A stretch of 64,000 nt of DNA, from contig NZ_CANLBS010000012.1 of assembly GCF_947488945.1 (NCBI RefSeq), positions 62,001 to 126,000 on the forward strand, in the 5' to 3' direction. Below, piece after piece: positions 52,021 to 61,439 of this stretch. Source of the stretch: an uncultured Streptomyces sp. (GTDB lineage Bacteria; Actinomycetota; Actinomycetes; Streptomycetales; Streptomycetaceae). Both the position numbers and the translations under genes were made by a program. The notes beneath the pieces were generated by a model. That model saw only the letters and a program-made list of their open reading frames with translations, did no database searches and was not told the DNA's origin. Position 1 is the stretch's first letter; every line of letters starts with the position of its first letter.

Positions 52021-53373
52021 TCAGCCTTCCCGCGCCGCGGCGCACACGGCACGGCAGATCCGCGCCACGTCCTGGTCATCGGTGATGTACGGCGGCATGG
52101 TGTAGACGAGGTCGCGGAACGGGCGCAGCCACACGCCCTCGCGCACCGCGGCCCGGGTCGCCGCGGCCATGTCCACCTCGTGGTCCAACTGGACGACGCC
52201 GATGGCGCCCAGCACCCGTACGTCCGCCACACCGGGCAACGAGCGGGCCTCGGCGAGTCCGTCCCGCAGCCCCGTTCCGATCCGGGAGACCTCGTGCTCC
52301 CAGTCCTGGCCGAGCAGCAGGTCGATCGACGCGCACGCCACCGCCGCCGCGAGCGGATTGCCCATGAACGTCGGGCCGTGCGCCAGCACCGGCACGTCGC
52401 CGCGCGCGATGCCGTCCGCCACCCGTGCGGTGCACAACGTCGCCGCCATCGTCAGATAGCCGCCGGTCAGCGCCTTGCCGACGCACATGACGTCGGGTGC
52501 CACCGCGGCGTGGTCGGCGGCGAACAACCGCCCGGTACGCCCGAATCCCGTCGCGATCTCGTCGAAGACCAGGAGGACGTCGTGCGCGTCGCACGCCTCG
52601 CGCAGCGCCCGCAGATACGCGGGGGAGTGGAAGCGCATGCCGCCCGCACCCTGCACCACGGGTTCGACGATCACCGCTGCGAGCCGGTCGGCGTGCAGGG
52701 CGATCGTGTCCCGCAGATGGGCGAGGTAGGCGGGGTCGGGCTCGGCGTCGAAGCCGGCGGGCGGAAGGTCCGCGAAGACCTGCCGGGGAAGGACGCCGGA
52801 CCAGAGGTCGTGCATCCCGCCCTCCGGATCGCACACGGACATCGGCTGCCAGGTGTCGCCGTGGTAACCGCCGCGCCAGGTCATCAGCCGTTGCTTGGCC
52901 GGTCGGCCGACGGACCGCCAGTACTGCAGGCACATCTTCACGGCGACCTCGACCGAGACCGAGCCCGAGTCGGCGAGGAACACGTGCCGCAGCGGCTCCG
53001 GGGTGATCTCGACCAGCCGGGCGGCGAGTCGGACGGCCGGCTCGTGGGTGAGCCCGCCGAACATCACGTGGCTCATCCGGTCGAGCTGGTCGCGCGCCGC
53101 CGCGTTGAGCACCGGGTGGTTGTAGCCGTGCACCGCCGACCACCAGGACGACATGCCGTCCACCAACTCGCTTTGCCCGCAAGTGGGTTCGGCCAGCTTG
53201 AGGCGGACGCCCGAAGCGGACGCGACGACCAGGGGCTCCTGGCGGCCGGGCATCGGACCGTACGGGTGCCAGACGTGCTCGCGGTCGAGCTCCCGCAGCC
53301 GGGCGGGGGTGAGCCGTGCCGGTGCGGGCGGGGAGACCTGGCTTCCCGGGACGAGCGTGTGAAGGTCAGGCAT
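52021..53373 (-). CDS. bioA: adenosylmethionine-8-amino-7-oxononanoate aminotransferase
   Basis: 450 residues. A class III PLP aminotransferase that uses SAM as amino donor. Landmarks are REHVWHPYGPMPGRQEPLVV, WWSAVHGYNHPVLNAAARDQ, DEIATGFGRTGRLFAADH, and the PLP lysine in MCVGKALTGGYLTMAATLC. It overlaps bioB by eight bases. Confidence 0.96.
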   Translation of the reverse strand: MPDLHTLVPGSQVSPPAPARLTPARLRELDREHVWHPYGPMPGRQEPLVVASASGVRLKLAEPTCGQSELVDGMSSWWSAVHGYNHPVLNAAARDQLDRMSHVMFGGLTHEPAVRLAARLVEITPEPLRHVFLADSGSVSVEVAVKMCLQYWRSVGRPAKQRLMTWRGGYHGDTWQPMSVCDPEGGMHDLWSGVLPRQVFADLPPAGFDAEPDPAYLAHLRDTIALHADRLAAVIVEPVVQGAGGMRFHSPAYLRALREACDAHDVLLVFDEIATGFGRTGRLFAADHAAVAPDVMCVGKALTGGYLTMAATLCTARVADGIARGDVPVLAHGPTFMGNPLAAAVACASIDLLLGQDWEHEVSRIGTGLRDGLAEARSLPGVADVRVLGAIGVVQLDHEVDMAAATRAAVREGVWLRPFRDLVYTMPPYITDDQDVARICRAVCAAAREG

Positions 53374-54745
53374 TGGGCGCGACGTCCGTGCCCGCGCCGC
53401 GTCGGCGCACGGTCACCAGGCCCGCGCGCGACGGCTTCCCGTCCCGTGCCACCGGCACCCCCTCGGCAGCCTCGGTCTCCGCGCCCGCCCGCGAGCCCGC
53501 CCCGCCGCACGGCCCGCAGCCGCCGCCCGTACCACCCGCGCCCGAAGCGCCGTCCGCCCCCGAAGCCCCGGCCGGCGTGGCACCGTTCTCCACCGCACCG
53601 GCCCCGTGACCCTCGTGGGAACCGCACACCGACCCGCAGGACGTGGAGCACGACGCGGACTCCGCCGCACCGCTTCCGCAGCCCGTCGCCTCCGTGTCCC
53701 CCCGGCCGGTCCCGTCCGCACGGGCGGCCGCGCGCCCGGCGACACGATGGCCCGGCAGCGTCGTGGTTCCCGCGCCCTCCACCTCGAACCCGGCGTCGGC
53801 GATCATGTCGAGGTCGGCCTGTCCCGCCTGACCCTCACTCGTCAGATAGTCACCGAGGAACAGGGAGTTGACCAGGTGCAGAGCCAGCGGCTGCATCGAC
53901 CGCAGGTGTACCTCGCGGCCGCCGGCGATCCTGACCTCGACGTCGGGGCAGACGAACCGGACCATCGCGAGGATGCGCAGGCAGCGCTGCGGCGTCAGGT
54001 TCCACTCGTCGGCCAGCGGAGTGCCCTCGAACGGGATCAGGAAGTTCACCGGTACCGAGTCCGGGTCGAGTTCCCGCAGCGCGAAGACGACGTCGACCAG
54101 ATCGGCGTCGCTCTCGCCCATGCCCGCGATCAGCCCGGAGCACGGCGACAGCCCGGCCCCGCGTGCCCGCCGCACGGTGTCCACCCGATCGGCGTACGTG
54201 TGCGTGGTCGTGATCGCCCCGTACGTGGCCTCCGACGTGTTGAGGTTGTGGTTGTACGCGTCGGCGCCCGCCGTACGCAGTTGCTCCGCCTGTCCGTCGG
54301 AGAGCAGGCCCAGGCAGGCGCACACCTCGACGCCCTCGTTCTCCTCCTTGATCGCCTCGATGGTGCGCGACACCCGGTCGACGTCCCGGTCCGTCGGGCC
54401 GCGGCCGCTCGCCACCAGGCACACCCGCTTCGCGCCGCCCGCGACACCGGCCGCGGCCGCCTTCGACGCCTCGTCCGGTTTCAGCCAGGTGTACTTGAGG
54501 ATGTCGGCGCCCGAGCCGAGCCGCTGCGAGCAGTAGGAGCAATCCTCCGGGCAGAGACCCGACTTGAGATTGACCAGATAGTTCAGCTTCACCCGTCGGC
54601 CGAACCACTCGCGGCGCACCCTCCCCGCCGCGGCCACCACGTCGAGCAGGTCGTCGTCGGAGGTCGCCAGAACGGCGAGCGCTTCTTCGCGGGTCGGCGT
54701 CTCGCGCCGCAGCCCCTTGTCCACCAGCGTGCTCAGGAGGTCCAT
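53366..54745 (-). CDS. bioB: biotin synthase with a cysteine-rich C-terminal extension
   Basis: 459 residues. Radical-SAM core: NLKSGLCPEDCSYCSQR holds the CxxxCxxC cluster ligands, and the later strands (CLVASGRGPTDRDVDRVSRT, HNLNTSEATYGAITTTHTYA, FEGTPLADEWNLTPQRCLRI, IAGGREVHLRSMQPLALHLV) are the usual BioB blocks. Normal BioB ends near residue 345. Here about 110 more residues follow, Gly/Ala/Ser-rich with six cysteines as CSTSC, CGSVC, CGPC and one single, ending VTVRRRGAGTDVAPNA. The ATG at 54745 gives MDLLSTLVDKGLRRE. First gene of the minus-strand bio operon. Confidence 0.95.
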   Translation of the reverse strand: MDLLSTLVDKGLRRETPTREEALAVLATSDDDLLDVVAAAGRVRREWFGRRVKLNYLVNLKSGLCPEDCSYCSQRLGSGADILKYTWLKPDEASKAAAAGVAGGAKRVCLVASGRGPTDRDVDRVSRTIEAIKEENEGVEVCACLGLLSDGQAEQLRTAGADAYNHNLNTSEATYGAITTTHTYADRVDTVRRARGAGLSPCSGLIAGMGESDADLVDVVFALRELDPDSVPVNFLIPFEGTPLADEWNLTPQRCLRILAMVRFVCPDVEVRIAGGREVHLRSMQPLALHLVNSLFLGDYLTSEGQAGQADLDMIADAGFEVEGAGTTTLPGHRVAGRAAARADGTGRGDTEATGCGSGAAESASCSTSCGSVCGSHEGHGAGAVENGATPAGASGADGASGAGGTGGGCGPCGGAGSRAGAETEAAEGVPVARDGKPSRAGLVTVRRRGAGTDVAPNA

Positions 54746-54815
54746 GGCGTCGATCCTGACGCACGACCAGCGGTTCGGCCAAGGAGGAACCCGACAGGAG
54801 ACCCGGTGAGGCTGT

Positions 54816-54831
54816 GTGTGCATTGCCACAC
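54816..54831. promoter_or_regulatory. candidate operator between bioB and bioF
   Basis: GTGTG-CATTGC-CACAC is an inverted repeat with 5-bp arms in the 144-bp divergent gap. Its location suits control of both biotin transcripts by a biotin-responsive repressor, but no known BirA or BioQ operator is matched clearly. Confidence 0.3.
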
Positions 54832-54889
54832 CATGACCTGCTGCACTCCCCGTTAACCTCTGTGGGCTGCCTACAAAAAGGACCGAGTC

Positions 54890-56029
54890 ATGGCCTTCGA
54901 CCCGTTCGACTGGATCGATGAGGACGCGGGCCGCCGCGCGGCCTCCGGACTCGTCCGTACGCTCCGGCCCCGTGGAGCCGACACCGGGCTCCTGGACCTC
55001 GCGGGCAACGACTATCTGGGGCTGACCCGTCACCCCGAGGTCACGGGGGCGGCGGCACGCGCGGCCCGGACCTGGGGAGCCGGTGCCACGGGTTCGCGGC
55101 TGGTGACCGGATCGACCACGCTGCACGCCGGGTTCGAACGCGATCTGGCGTCGTTCTGCGGATTCGAGGCGGCGCTGGTGATGTCCTCCGGCTACGCGGC
55201 CAACCTCGCCGCCCTCACCTCCCTCTCCGCGGCGGGGTCGCTGATCGTGTCGGACGCGGCCAACCATGCCTCGATCGTGGACGGTTGCCGGTTGTCGCGG
55301 GCCGCCGTCGAGGTGGTCCCGCACGCCGACCCGGAAGCGGTACGCAAGGCCCTGCACGGGCACGCCGGCCGGGCGCTGGCCGTCAGCGACACCGTCTTCT
55401 CCGTCGACGGGGACGCCGCGCCCCTCACCGCACTGGCCGACGCCTGCCGGGCCGAGGGGGCCGCCCTTCTGGTGGACGACGCCCACGGGCTCGGCGTCCT
55501 CGGGCCGGGCGGTCGCGGCGCGCCGGCCGCCACCGGGCTGGCCGGAGCACCCGACGTGGTGGCCACGGTGACCCTGTCCAAGTCCCTGGGCAGTCAGGGC
55601 GGCGCCGTGCTCGGTCCGGCCCGCGTCATCGCGCACCTGGTCAACACCGCCCGCACCTTCATCTTCGACACCGGCCTCGCACCGGCCGCCGTGGCGGGCG
55701 CGGGCGCGGCACTGGCTCTGCTGCGCGCGGAACCGCACCGGGCGGACCGGGCCCGTGCCGTGGCGCTGGATCTGTACCGGGGGCTGTCGGACGCCGGCCT
55801 CGACGCGGTGCGGCCGGACGCCGCCGTGGTGGCGGTACGCGCGCCCGGTCCGGCCGAGGCGGTGCGCTGGGCGGCCGACTGCGGGGCCGCCGGGATCTCG
55901 GTGGGCTGTTTCCGGCCCCCGTCGGTCCCGGACGGCGTCTCCCGGCTCCGCCTGACGGCCCGTGCGGACCTGACGGACGCGCAGGTGGCCGCCGCCGTGG
56001 CGACCGTCGCCCGCACCGCGCCCCGCTGA
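54890..56029 (+). CDS. bioF: 8-amino-7-oxononanoate synthase
   Basis: 379 residues. PLP enzyme of the alpha-oxoamine synthase family, condensing pimeloyl thioester with alanine. DLAGNDYLGLTRHPEVTGAA, GAGATGSRLVTGSTTLHAGF, SDAANHASIVDGCRLSRAA, and the PLP lysine in VTLSKSLGSQGGAVLGPA mark it. It is divergent from bioB and completes bioF-A-D-B. No bioC, bioH or pimelate-activating gene is in the window. Confidence 0.95.
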   Translation: MAFDPFDWIDEDAGRRAASGLVRTLRPRGADTGLLDLAGNDYLGLTRHPEVTGAAARAARTWGAGATGSRLVTGSTTLHAGFERDLASFCGFEAALVMSSGYAANLAALTSLSAAGSLIVSDAANHASIVDGCRLSRAAVEVVPHADPEAVRKALHGHAGRALAVSDTVFSVDGDAAPLTALADACRAEGAALLVDDAHGLGVLGPGGRGAPAATGLAGAPDVVATVTLSKSLGSQGGAVLGPARVIAHLVNTARTFIFDTGLAPAAVAGAGAALALLRAEPHRADRARAVALDLYRGLSDAGLDAVRPDAAVVAVRAPGPAEAVRWAADCGAAGISVGCFRPPSVPDGVSRLRLTARADLTDAQVAAAVATVARTAPR

Positions 56030-56253
56030 CCGAGGCGGGGGCTGCCGGGTGGCAGGTCCGGGATCCTCCCCGCCGTCACCGGTGTTCGGGACGTTCGACT
56101 CCGCGCCGGGACCCGGTTCACCGCATCGAGCGACAGAACCACACACATCTCGGCGGATCCGTACGGAGGCACCTGGTGACGGTGACAGTGTGACGTGCAG
56201 CACTGTCCGCGTCGGCGACGGGCCGACCGGAGGCTGAAAGGGGCCGCGTCGAC

Positions 56254-56682
56254 ATGGCTGACCAGCAGGAGGCGAACCTCACTCTGCCGAGCGACCCGAT
56301 GTCGGTCCCGGTGGCCCGGAGGCACGTGTCGCGCACGCTCGTGGCCTGGGGCCTGGACGACGGCAGCGACCTGGCCGACACGCTGCGGCTGATCACCTCG
56401 GAGCTGGCCACCAACGCGGTGCAGCACACCCTGGGCCGGTCGCCCACCTTCACGGTGCACCTCGCCCTGGAACGCGACGAGGAACTCAGGCTCGGGGTCG
56501 CCGACAGCCACCCCCGGCCGCCCCGGCGGTTGCCCGCCGCCGTCCGTCAGGACAACGGCCGCGGACTGCCGATCATCAGATCCCTGGTGAAGGAGCACGG
56601 CGGCACACTGGGCGTCACACCCACCCCCGACGGCGGCAAGACGGTCTGGGTCGTCCTGCCCTGGCCCGCGGCGGCGGTCTGA
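56254..56682 (+). CDS. ATP-binding protein of anti-sigma-factor kinase type (HATPase_c)
   Basis: 142 residues. The RsbW-like GHKL domain shows SVPVARRHVSRTLVAWGLDD, LITSELATNAVQHTLGRSPT (N-box), and RQDNGRGLPIIRSLVKEHGG (G1) with a terminal WVVLPWPAAAV. Streptomyces encode dozens of these; they bind sigma factors or act on unknown partners. No anti-anti-sigma gene is adjacent. Confidence 0.93.
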   Translation: MADQQEANLTLPSDPMSVPVARRHVSRTLVAWGLDDGSDLADTLRLITSELATNAVQHTLGRSPTFTVHLALERDEELRLGVADSHPRPPRRLPAAVRQDNGRGLPIIRSLVKEHGGTLGVTPTPDGGKTVWVVLPWPAAAV

Positions 56683-56867
56683 GCGGCCCGGTGTCCTGCG
56701 GCCGGGCCGCCCGCGCGCCGGGTTCGCCGACGGGGACCGGGAGGAGCAGTCCCGTCGCGCAGGCCGGACAGCGCGCTCGACCGCACGTCCGGGCACCGCC
56801 CCGCCTGGCCCGAACGGAGACGGGACCGCGCCGAGGGTCGGCCCCCGGAACCGGCCCGCCGCCCGCG

Positions 56868-57338
56868 TCAGCGCACCCGCCCGTACCAGACCTTCTTCGT
56901 CCAGATCTTCTCCAGCCGCACCACGGCCCCCGTCTTCGGGGAGTGCCACATCTTGCCCTTACCGGCGTAGATGCCCACGTGGTACACGTAGCTGCCCTGG
57001 TGGAAGAAGACCAAGTCCCCCTTCCGGCGGTGCGCCGAGGAGATGTGGCGGGTCTTGTTGTACTGCTGGGCGGCCGTGCGGGGGAGCTTCTTGCCGACCC
57101 TCTTGAACGAGTAGAGCGTCAGGCCCGAGCAGTCGAACCGGCGGGGACCGGTGGCGCCGTACTGATAGGGGGCTCCCTTCTTCGACGCGGCGACGTGCAG
57201 TGCCCGGGCCGAATGGGAAGCGGCTTCGGCCTCGGTCACCAGACCGGGCGTCAGCATCGTCGTGCCGACGGCCAGAGTGAGGACCGACGCGGTGCCGGTG
57301 CGTGCGAGCAGAGACGGGACATGAACCTGCGCAGACAT
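56868..57338 (-). CDS. secreted NlpC/P60 cell-wall peptidase
   Basis: 156 residues. Signal peptide at about 1-40 (PSLLARTGTASVLTLAVGTT, cleavage near AEAAS). The NlpC/P60 domain has catalytic Cys in GPRRFDCSGLTLYSFKRVGK, His in YVYHVGIYAGKGKMWHSPK, cleaving the peptides of peptidoglycan. ATG at 57338 is preferred over the TTG at 57344, because GAAGGG lies six bases before it at the 3' end of a riboswitch, so the riboswitch can hide this site. Confidence 0.93.
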   Translation of the reverse strand: MSAQVHVPSLLARTGTASVLTLAVGTTMLTPGLVTEAEAASHSARALHVAASKKGAPYQYGATGPRRFDCSGLTLYSFKRVGKKLPRTAAQQYNKTRHISSAHRRKGDLVFFHQGSYVYHVGIYAGKGKMWHSPKTGAVVRLEKIWTKKVWYGRVR

Positions 57339-57344
57339 GCGCAA

Positions 57345-57490
57345 CCCTTCGTCAGCCGCCTGTGAAGGATGACCTGTCGGGTTCGGGCTGGCGAAGTTGC
57401 CCGGCCGCGTGATGCGGCTTCACCCCGAGGGACGGCCGGTCTCCCGGTCGACCCGTTGTGCTCGGGTCCTCCACTCCTGCCGATCCACTT
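57345..57490 (-). promoter_or_regulatory. c-di-AMP (ydaO-yuaA) riboswitch before the NlpC/P60 gene
   Basis: Read on the minus strand, the leader contains the ydaO-type segments GGAGGACCCGAGCACAACGG, TCGGGGTGAAGCCGC, and CCGAACCCGACAGGTCATCC followed by TTCACAGGCGGC, all in the order and form of the family. Streptomyces place this riboswitch before cell-wall hydrolase genes, switching them off at high c-di-AMP. Exact ends are uncertain by about 10-15 bases. Confidence 0.8.
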
Positions 57491-57881
57491 TCGTCGACCA
57501 GTCATCCGGACAGCGGCAGGACTCGGCGTCCGCCCGGACCGCCCCGTCGCGGTGGCGGGGGCTTGTCGTCCCACGGATCTTGACTCAACCCGCGCACGAT
57601 TTCCGGGGTACGGCCGCCATCGGTGCGGCAGGGACCCGCTGCGCCGAACAGGTGGGGCGGTGGGCCGAAGGGGTTCCCCGGTCCGGGGGAAGTCCACGCC
57701 CACACCAGCGACGAAGCGTCACCGGGCGATCACAGGACCGATCGAGAAGGCAAATCGACGGGTCACGCGTCCGGGTGGCGTGGTACGCCGAACGAGGGAG
57801 AAATCCGATCACCGGTCCGGGCGTGTCTCCGACAGCCCCCGAATGGGCCAGTTTCCTACCCGTGTCCGCGTCCGTCCGCCG
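57491..57881. other. intergenic gap upstream of the riboswitch (391 bp)
   Basis: Contains the promoter of the NlpC/P60 transcript and the region downstream of a hypothetical gene that ends at 57882 on the same strand. The frames here are GC-rich and unconvincing. No repeat or stem-loop stood out. Confidence 0.5.
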
Positions 57882-58190
57882 TCAACTCCGCCTCTCGGGC
57901 GGCACGATGACGCGCCCGGCCCGCCGCTCTCCGTCGAGCGCCCGCAGCGCCCGTGCCAGGGTGGCTGCGTGGAGCTGCGCCTCGCCCCGCTCGTGCATCA
58001 GCGTCAGCGCCTCACGCAGTGCCACGGCGAGCGAGGTCAGCGCCTGTGCCGCGCGCAGGGCGGCGTACGTGTCGCCGCCGTGCGCGGGGTTGATGCGCCC
58101 CACCTGGTCCAGTACGTCGAGATAGTGGTCGATGAAGGCTCCCTCCGCGCGCGTCAGGGCGGGCAGCGGCGGGAGTTCGGGTGGCAGCAT
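57882..58190 (-). CDS. hypothetical protein (102 aa)
   Basis: Starts MLPPELPPLPALTRAEGAFI, then HYLDVLDQVGRINPAHGGDT and AALRAAQALTSLAVALREAL; mostly helical and alanine-rich, ending in a basic tail. GC third-position use agrees with a gene. It lies 7 bp after the ClpP-like remnant on the same strand, which may hint at a former operon. No known family. Confidence 0.6.
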   Translation of the reverse strand: MLPPELPPLPALTRAEGAFIDHYLDVLDQVGRINPAHGGDTYAALRAAQALTSLAVALREALTLMHERGEAQLHAATLARALRALDGERRAGRVIVPPERRS

Positions 58191-58197
58191 CGGCGGT

Positions 58198-58580
58198 TCA
58201 CCTCGGGGTCTGCGGTGGGAGGGAGGCGTCGCGGTTCTCCCGTACGTGGTCCACCAGCAGGTGGTCCACCGTGACGTGGTCCACCAGGCCGTACGCCCGC
58301 GCCGCCGGGGCGTCGGCAATGGTGTCGCGTGCGAGGTCGGCTGCGATGCGTTCGGCGGGCCGGCCGGTGTGTCCTGCCGGCAGGGTGATCAGCAGGTCGC
58401 GCGTGCACAGGAGTTCACGCGCTTCGATCTTCAGGTCGGAGGGCCGGCCGCGCACCGGCTCGGGCAGGGCGGGCTGCTGCATGACTACCCGCGCGCGGGG
58501 CAGTGCATGTCGGCGCCCCGGCGCTCCCGCCGCCGGCAACAGGGCCGCCGCCGCTCCCGCGAAGCCTGACGCGTCCCGTG
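58198..58580 (-). pseudogene. ClpP-like protease gene, degenerate and missing its N-terminus
   Basis: On the minus strand GFAGAAAALLPAAGAPGRRH, ALPRARVVMQQPALPEPVRG, DLKIEARELLCTRDLLITLP and RPAERIAADLARDTIADAPA with YGLVDH match the second half of ClpP (usual GMAAS..LLAAG, ALPNARVMIHQP, AREIL..R..L, YGLID). The nucleophile Ser of the GMAAS region is Gly-Ala here, and the catalytic His of the MIHQP motif is Gln. The ClpP N-terminal half is not found upstream in any frame. It appears to be a broken or catalytically dead copy. Confidence 0.65.
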
Positions 58581-58935
58581 ACCCGCACGCCCTGCGACCC
58601 GTCTCACGCGACCGCACCGCAGCACCGTACCGCCGCACCCCGGTCGCGCCGGCAGGGCCCCGCTGCCGGTCGGCGGCCCGACAAACCGCCCCGCCGTCCT
58701 CCGCGCCGCCCTCGCCCCCGCACGCGCCACCGTGCATCGCCCCGTCCCGCCCCCGCACGCGCCGTTCTCCGCCGCCCAGGCCCGTACCCCGGCCGTATAC
58801 GAAGGCCCGTGCGGCCGGTCCGTCGCGCCCGCGCCCCCGCTCCCCGCCCCGCCGGTGCCGCGTCGGTGGCCGCGCGCTCCCCGGGCCCGGTGCGGCGCGA
58901 AGCCCCTCCGGGGCCGTGATCGCATCGACCGGCAC

Positions 58936-59086
58936 AAGATCAGTTAACGCGGCGGTAAAACTTTCGTCCTACCGTGCACACCCTGACCCGAGAGGTCCGT
59001 TCCGGCGTTCAACGAACTGTTGACGGTCCGGTATGGTCCCGCTGCGCCCCGAGCCGGTAGTGGGCGGACGACGATGAGGTGGAAGC
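58936..59086 (+). promoter_or_regulatory. urease operon promoter region
   Basis: A possible sigma-70-like pair, TTCAAC (59010-59015) and TATGGT (59034-59039), has an 18-base spacer. Upstream is TTAAC (58944-58948) followed by AAAAC, loosely like half of a GlnR box (GTNAC-N6-GAAAC) but with a spacing of eight. Nitrogen control of urease is known in Streptomyces, yet this match is weak. Confidence 0.3.
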
Positions 59087-59389
<303 letters not shown>

Positions 59390-59400
59390 GGGCGGCGCCG

Positions 59401-59712
59401 ATGATTCCCGGAGAGATCCTGTACGGGGACGGGCCGGTGCTCCTCAACGAGGGCCGCGCGATCACCCGCCTCACCGTGCTCAACGCCGCCGACCGGCCCG
59501 TCCAGGTCGGCTCGCACTACCACTTCGCCGAGGCCAATCCCGGCCTCGACTTCGACCGCGGGGCGGCCCACGGGCTGCGCCTGAACATCGCTGCCGGGAC
59601 CGCCGTGCGCTTCGAGCCCGGTATCCCCGTCGACGTCGAACTCGTCCCCCTCGCCGGGGCCCGGACCGTTCCCGGACTGCGCGGCGCGACCGGAGGTGCC
59701 CTCGATGGCTGA
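59401..59712 (+). CDS. ureB: urease beta subunit
   Basis: 103 residues. MIPGEILYGDGPVLLNEGRA, VLNAADRPVQVGSHYHFAEA and GLRLNIAAGTAVRFEPG are characteristic. ATG at 59401 follows ureA by 11 bases, and its end overlaps ureC by eight bases. Confidence 0.97.
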   Translation: MIPGEILYGDGPVLLNEGRAITRLTVLNAADRPVQVGSHYHFAEANPGLDFDRGAAHGLRLNIAAGTAVRFEPGIPVDVELVPLAGARTVPGLRGATGGALDG

Positions 59713-61426
59713 ACTCGACCGTGCCGTCTACGCCGACCTGTTCGGCCCCACCGCCGGTGACCGCATCCGGCTCGCCGACACCGATCTCCTCGTGGAGATC
59801 GAAGAGGACCGCTCCGGCGGTCCGGGACGCTCCGGCGACGAGGCGGTGTTCGGCGGCGGCAAGGTGATCCGCGAGTCCATGGGCCAGGCGCGCACCACCC
59901 GCGCCGAGGGCGCCCCGGACACCGTCATCACCGGCGCCGTCGTCCTCGACCACTGGGGCGTCGTCAAGGCGGACGTCGGCATCCGGGACGGCCGGATCAC
60001 CGGCATCGGCAAGGCCGGCAACCCGGACACCATGGACGGCGTCCACCCGGACCTGGTGATCGGCCCCGAGACGGAGATCATCGCGGGCAACGGCAAGCTG
60101 CTCACCGCCGGTGCCGTCGACGCGCACGTCCACTTCATCACGCCCACCCTCGTCGACCAGGCGCTCTCCTCCGGGGTGACCACCCTCGTCGGCGGCGGCA
60201 CCGGGCCCGCCGAGGGCACCAAGGCCACCACCGTCACCCCCGGCGGCTGGCACCTGGCCCGGATGTTCGAGGCGCTGGAGGCCTACCCGGTCAACATCGG
60301 GCTGCTCGGCAAGGGCAACACCATGTCCCGCGACGCGATGCACGCACAACTGCGCGGCGGGGCGCTGGGATTCAAGATCCACGAGGACTGGGGCGCCACC
60401 CCCGCGGTGATCGACGCCTGCCTGAGCGTCTGTGAGGAGACCGGCGCGCAGCTCGCCATCCACACGGACACCCTCAACGAAGCCGGCTTCGTCGGCGACA
60501 CCCTCGCCGCCATCGCGGGCCGCACCATCCACGCGTACCACACCGAGGGCGCGGGAGGCGGGCACGCGCCCGACATCATCACTGTGGTCTCCGAGCCCTA
60601 CGTACTGCCGAGTTCGACCAACCCCACCCGGCCGCACACCGTCAACACCATCGAGGAACACCTCGACATGCTGATGGTGTGCCACCACCTCAACCCGTCG
60701 GTGCCCGAGGACCTGGCGTTCGCAGAGTCCCGGATCCGGCCCTCGACCATCGCGGCCGAGGACATCCTGCACGACCTCGGGGCCATCTCCATCATCTCCT
60801 CCGACTCCCAGGCGATGGGACGCATCGGCGAGGTCGTCCTGCGGACCTGGCAGACCGCACACGTGATGAAGAAGCGCCGCGGCTCCCTGCCCGGCGACGG
60901 CCGGGCCGACAACCACCGGGCCCGTCGCTATGTCGCCAAATACACCATCAACCCGGCCGTGGCGCAGGGCATCGACCGTGAGGTCGGCTCGGTCGAGACC
61001 GGGAAGCTCGCCGACCTCGTGCTCTGGGATCCCGCCTTCTTCGGGGTGAAGCCCCAGCTCGTCATCAAGGGCGGCCAGATCGCCTACGCCCAGATGGGTG
61101 ACGCCAACGCGTCCATCCCCACCCCCCAGCCCGTCATGCCGCGGCCGATGTTCGGCGCCGTCGGCAGGGCGCCCGCCGCGAACTCCTTCAACTTCGTCTC
61201 GCAGGCGGCGATCGACGACGGCCTGCCCGAACGCCTGGGCCTCGGCAAGAAGTTCGTGCCGATCACCAGCACCCGGGGCGTGACCAAGGCCGACATGCGG
61301 GAGAACGACGCCGTGCCCCGGGTGGAAGTCGACCCCGACAGCTTCGCCGTCACCATCGACGGCGACCTCGTCGAGCCCGCCCCCGCGGCGGAGCTCCCGA
61401 TGGCCCAGCGCTACTTCCTCTTCTGA
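59705..61426 (+). CDS. ureC: urease alpha (catalytic) subunit
   Basis: 573 residues. Amidohydrolase fold with two Ni ions: GAVDAHVHFITPTL, the carbamylated Lys224 in GFKIHEDWG, HTDTLNEAGFVGD, HAYHTEGAGGGHAPD, MVCHHLNPSVPEDL and SSDSQAMGRIGEV. It hydrolyses urea to ammonia and carbamate. ATG at 59705 was chosen because GGAGG at 59692-59696 fits; a GTG nine bases upstream (59696) lies within that site. Confidence 0.98.
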   Translation: MAELDRAVYADLFGPTAGDRIRLADTDLLVEIEEDRSGGPGRSGDEAVFGGGKVIRESMGQARTTRAEGAPDTVITGAVVLDHWGVVKADVGIRDGRITGIGKAGNPDTMDGVHPDLVIGPETEIIAGNGKLLTAGAVDAHVHFITPTLVDQALSSGVTTLVGGGTGPAEGTKATTVTPGGWHLARMFEALEAYPVNIGLLGKGNTMSRDAMHAQLRGGALGFKIHEDWGATPAVIDACLSVCEETGAQLAIHTDTLNEAGFVGDTLAAIAGRTIHAYHTEGAGGGHAPDIITVVSEPYVLPSSTNPTRPHTVNTIEEHLDMLMVCHHLNPSVPEDLAFAESRIRPSTIAAEDILHDLGAISIISSDSQAMGRIGEVVLRTWQTAHVMKKRRGSLPGDGRADNHRARRYVAKYTINPAVAQGIDREVGSVETGKLADLVLWDPAFFGVKPQLVIKGGQIAYAQMGDANASIPTPQPVMPRPMFGAVGRAPAANSFNFVSQAAIDDGLPERLGLGKKFVPITSTRGVTKADMRENDAVPRVEVDPDSFAVTIDGDLVEPAPAAELPMAQRYFLF

Positions 61427-61439
61427 GCGCGGGACCGCC

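Noticed and set aside
58944..58961. Possible GlnR box before the urease operon
   Set aside because: The half-sites TTAAC and AAAAC are separated by eight bases instead of six, and the first has a mismatch, so I would not call it an operator.
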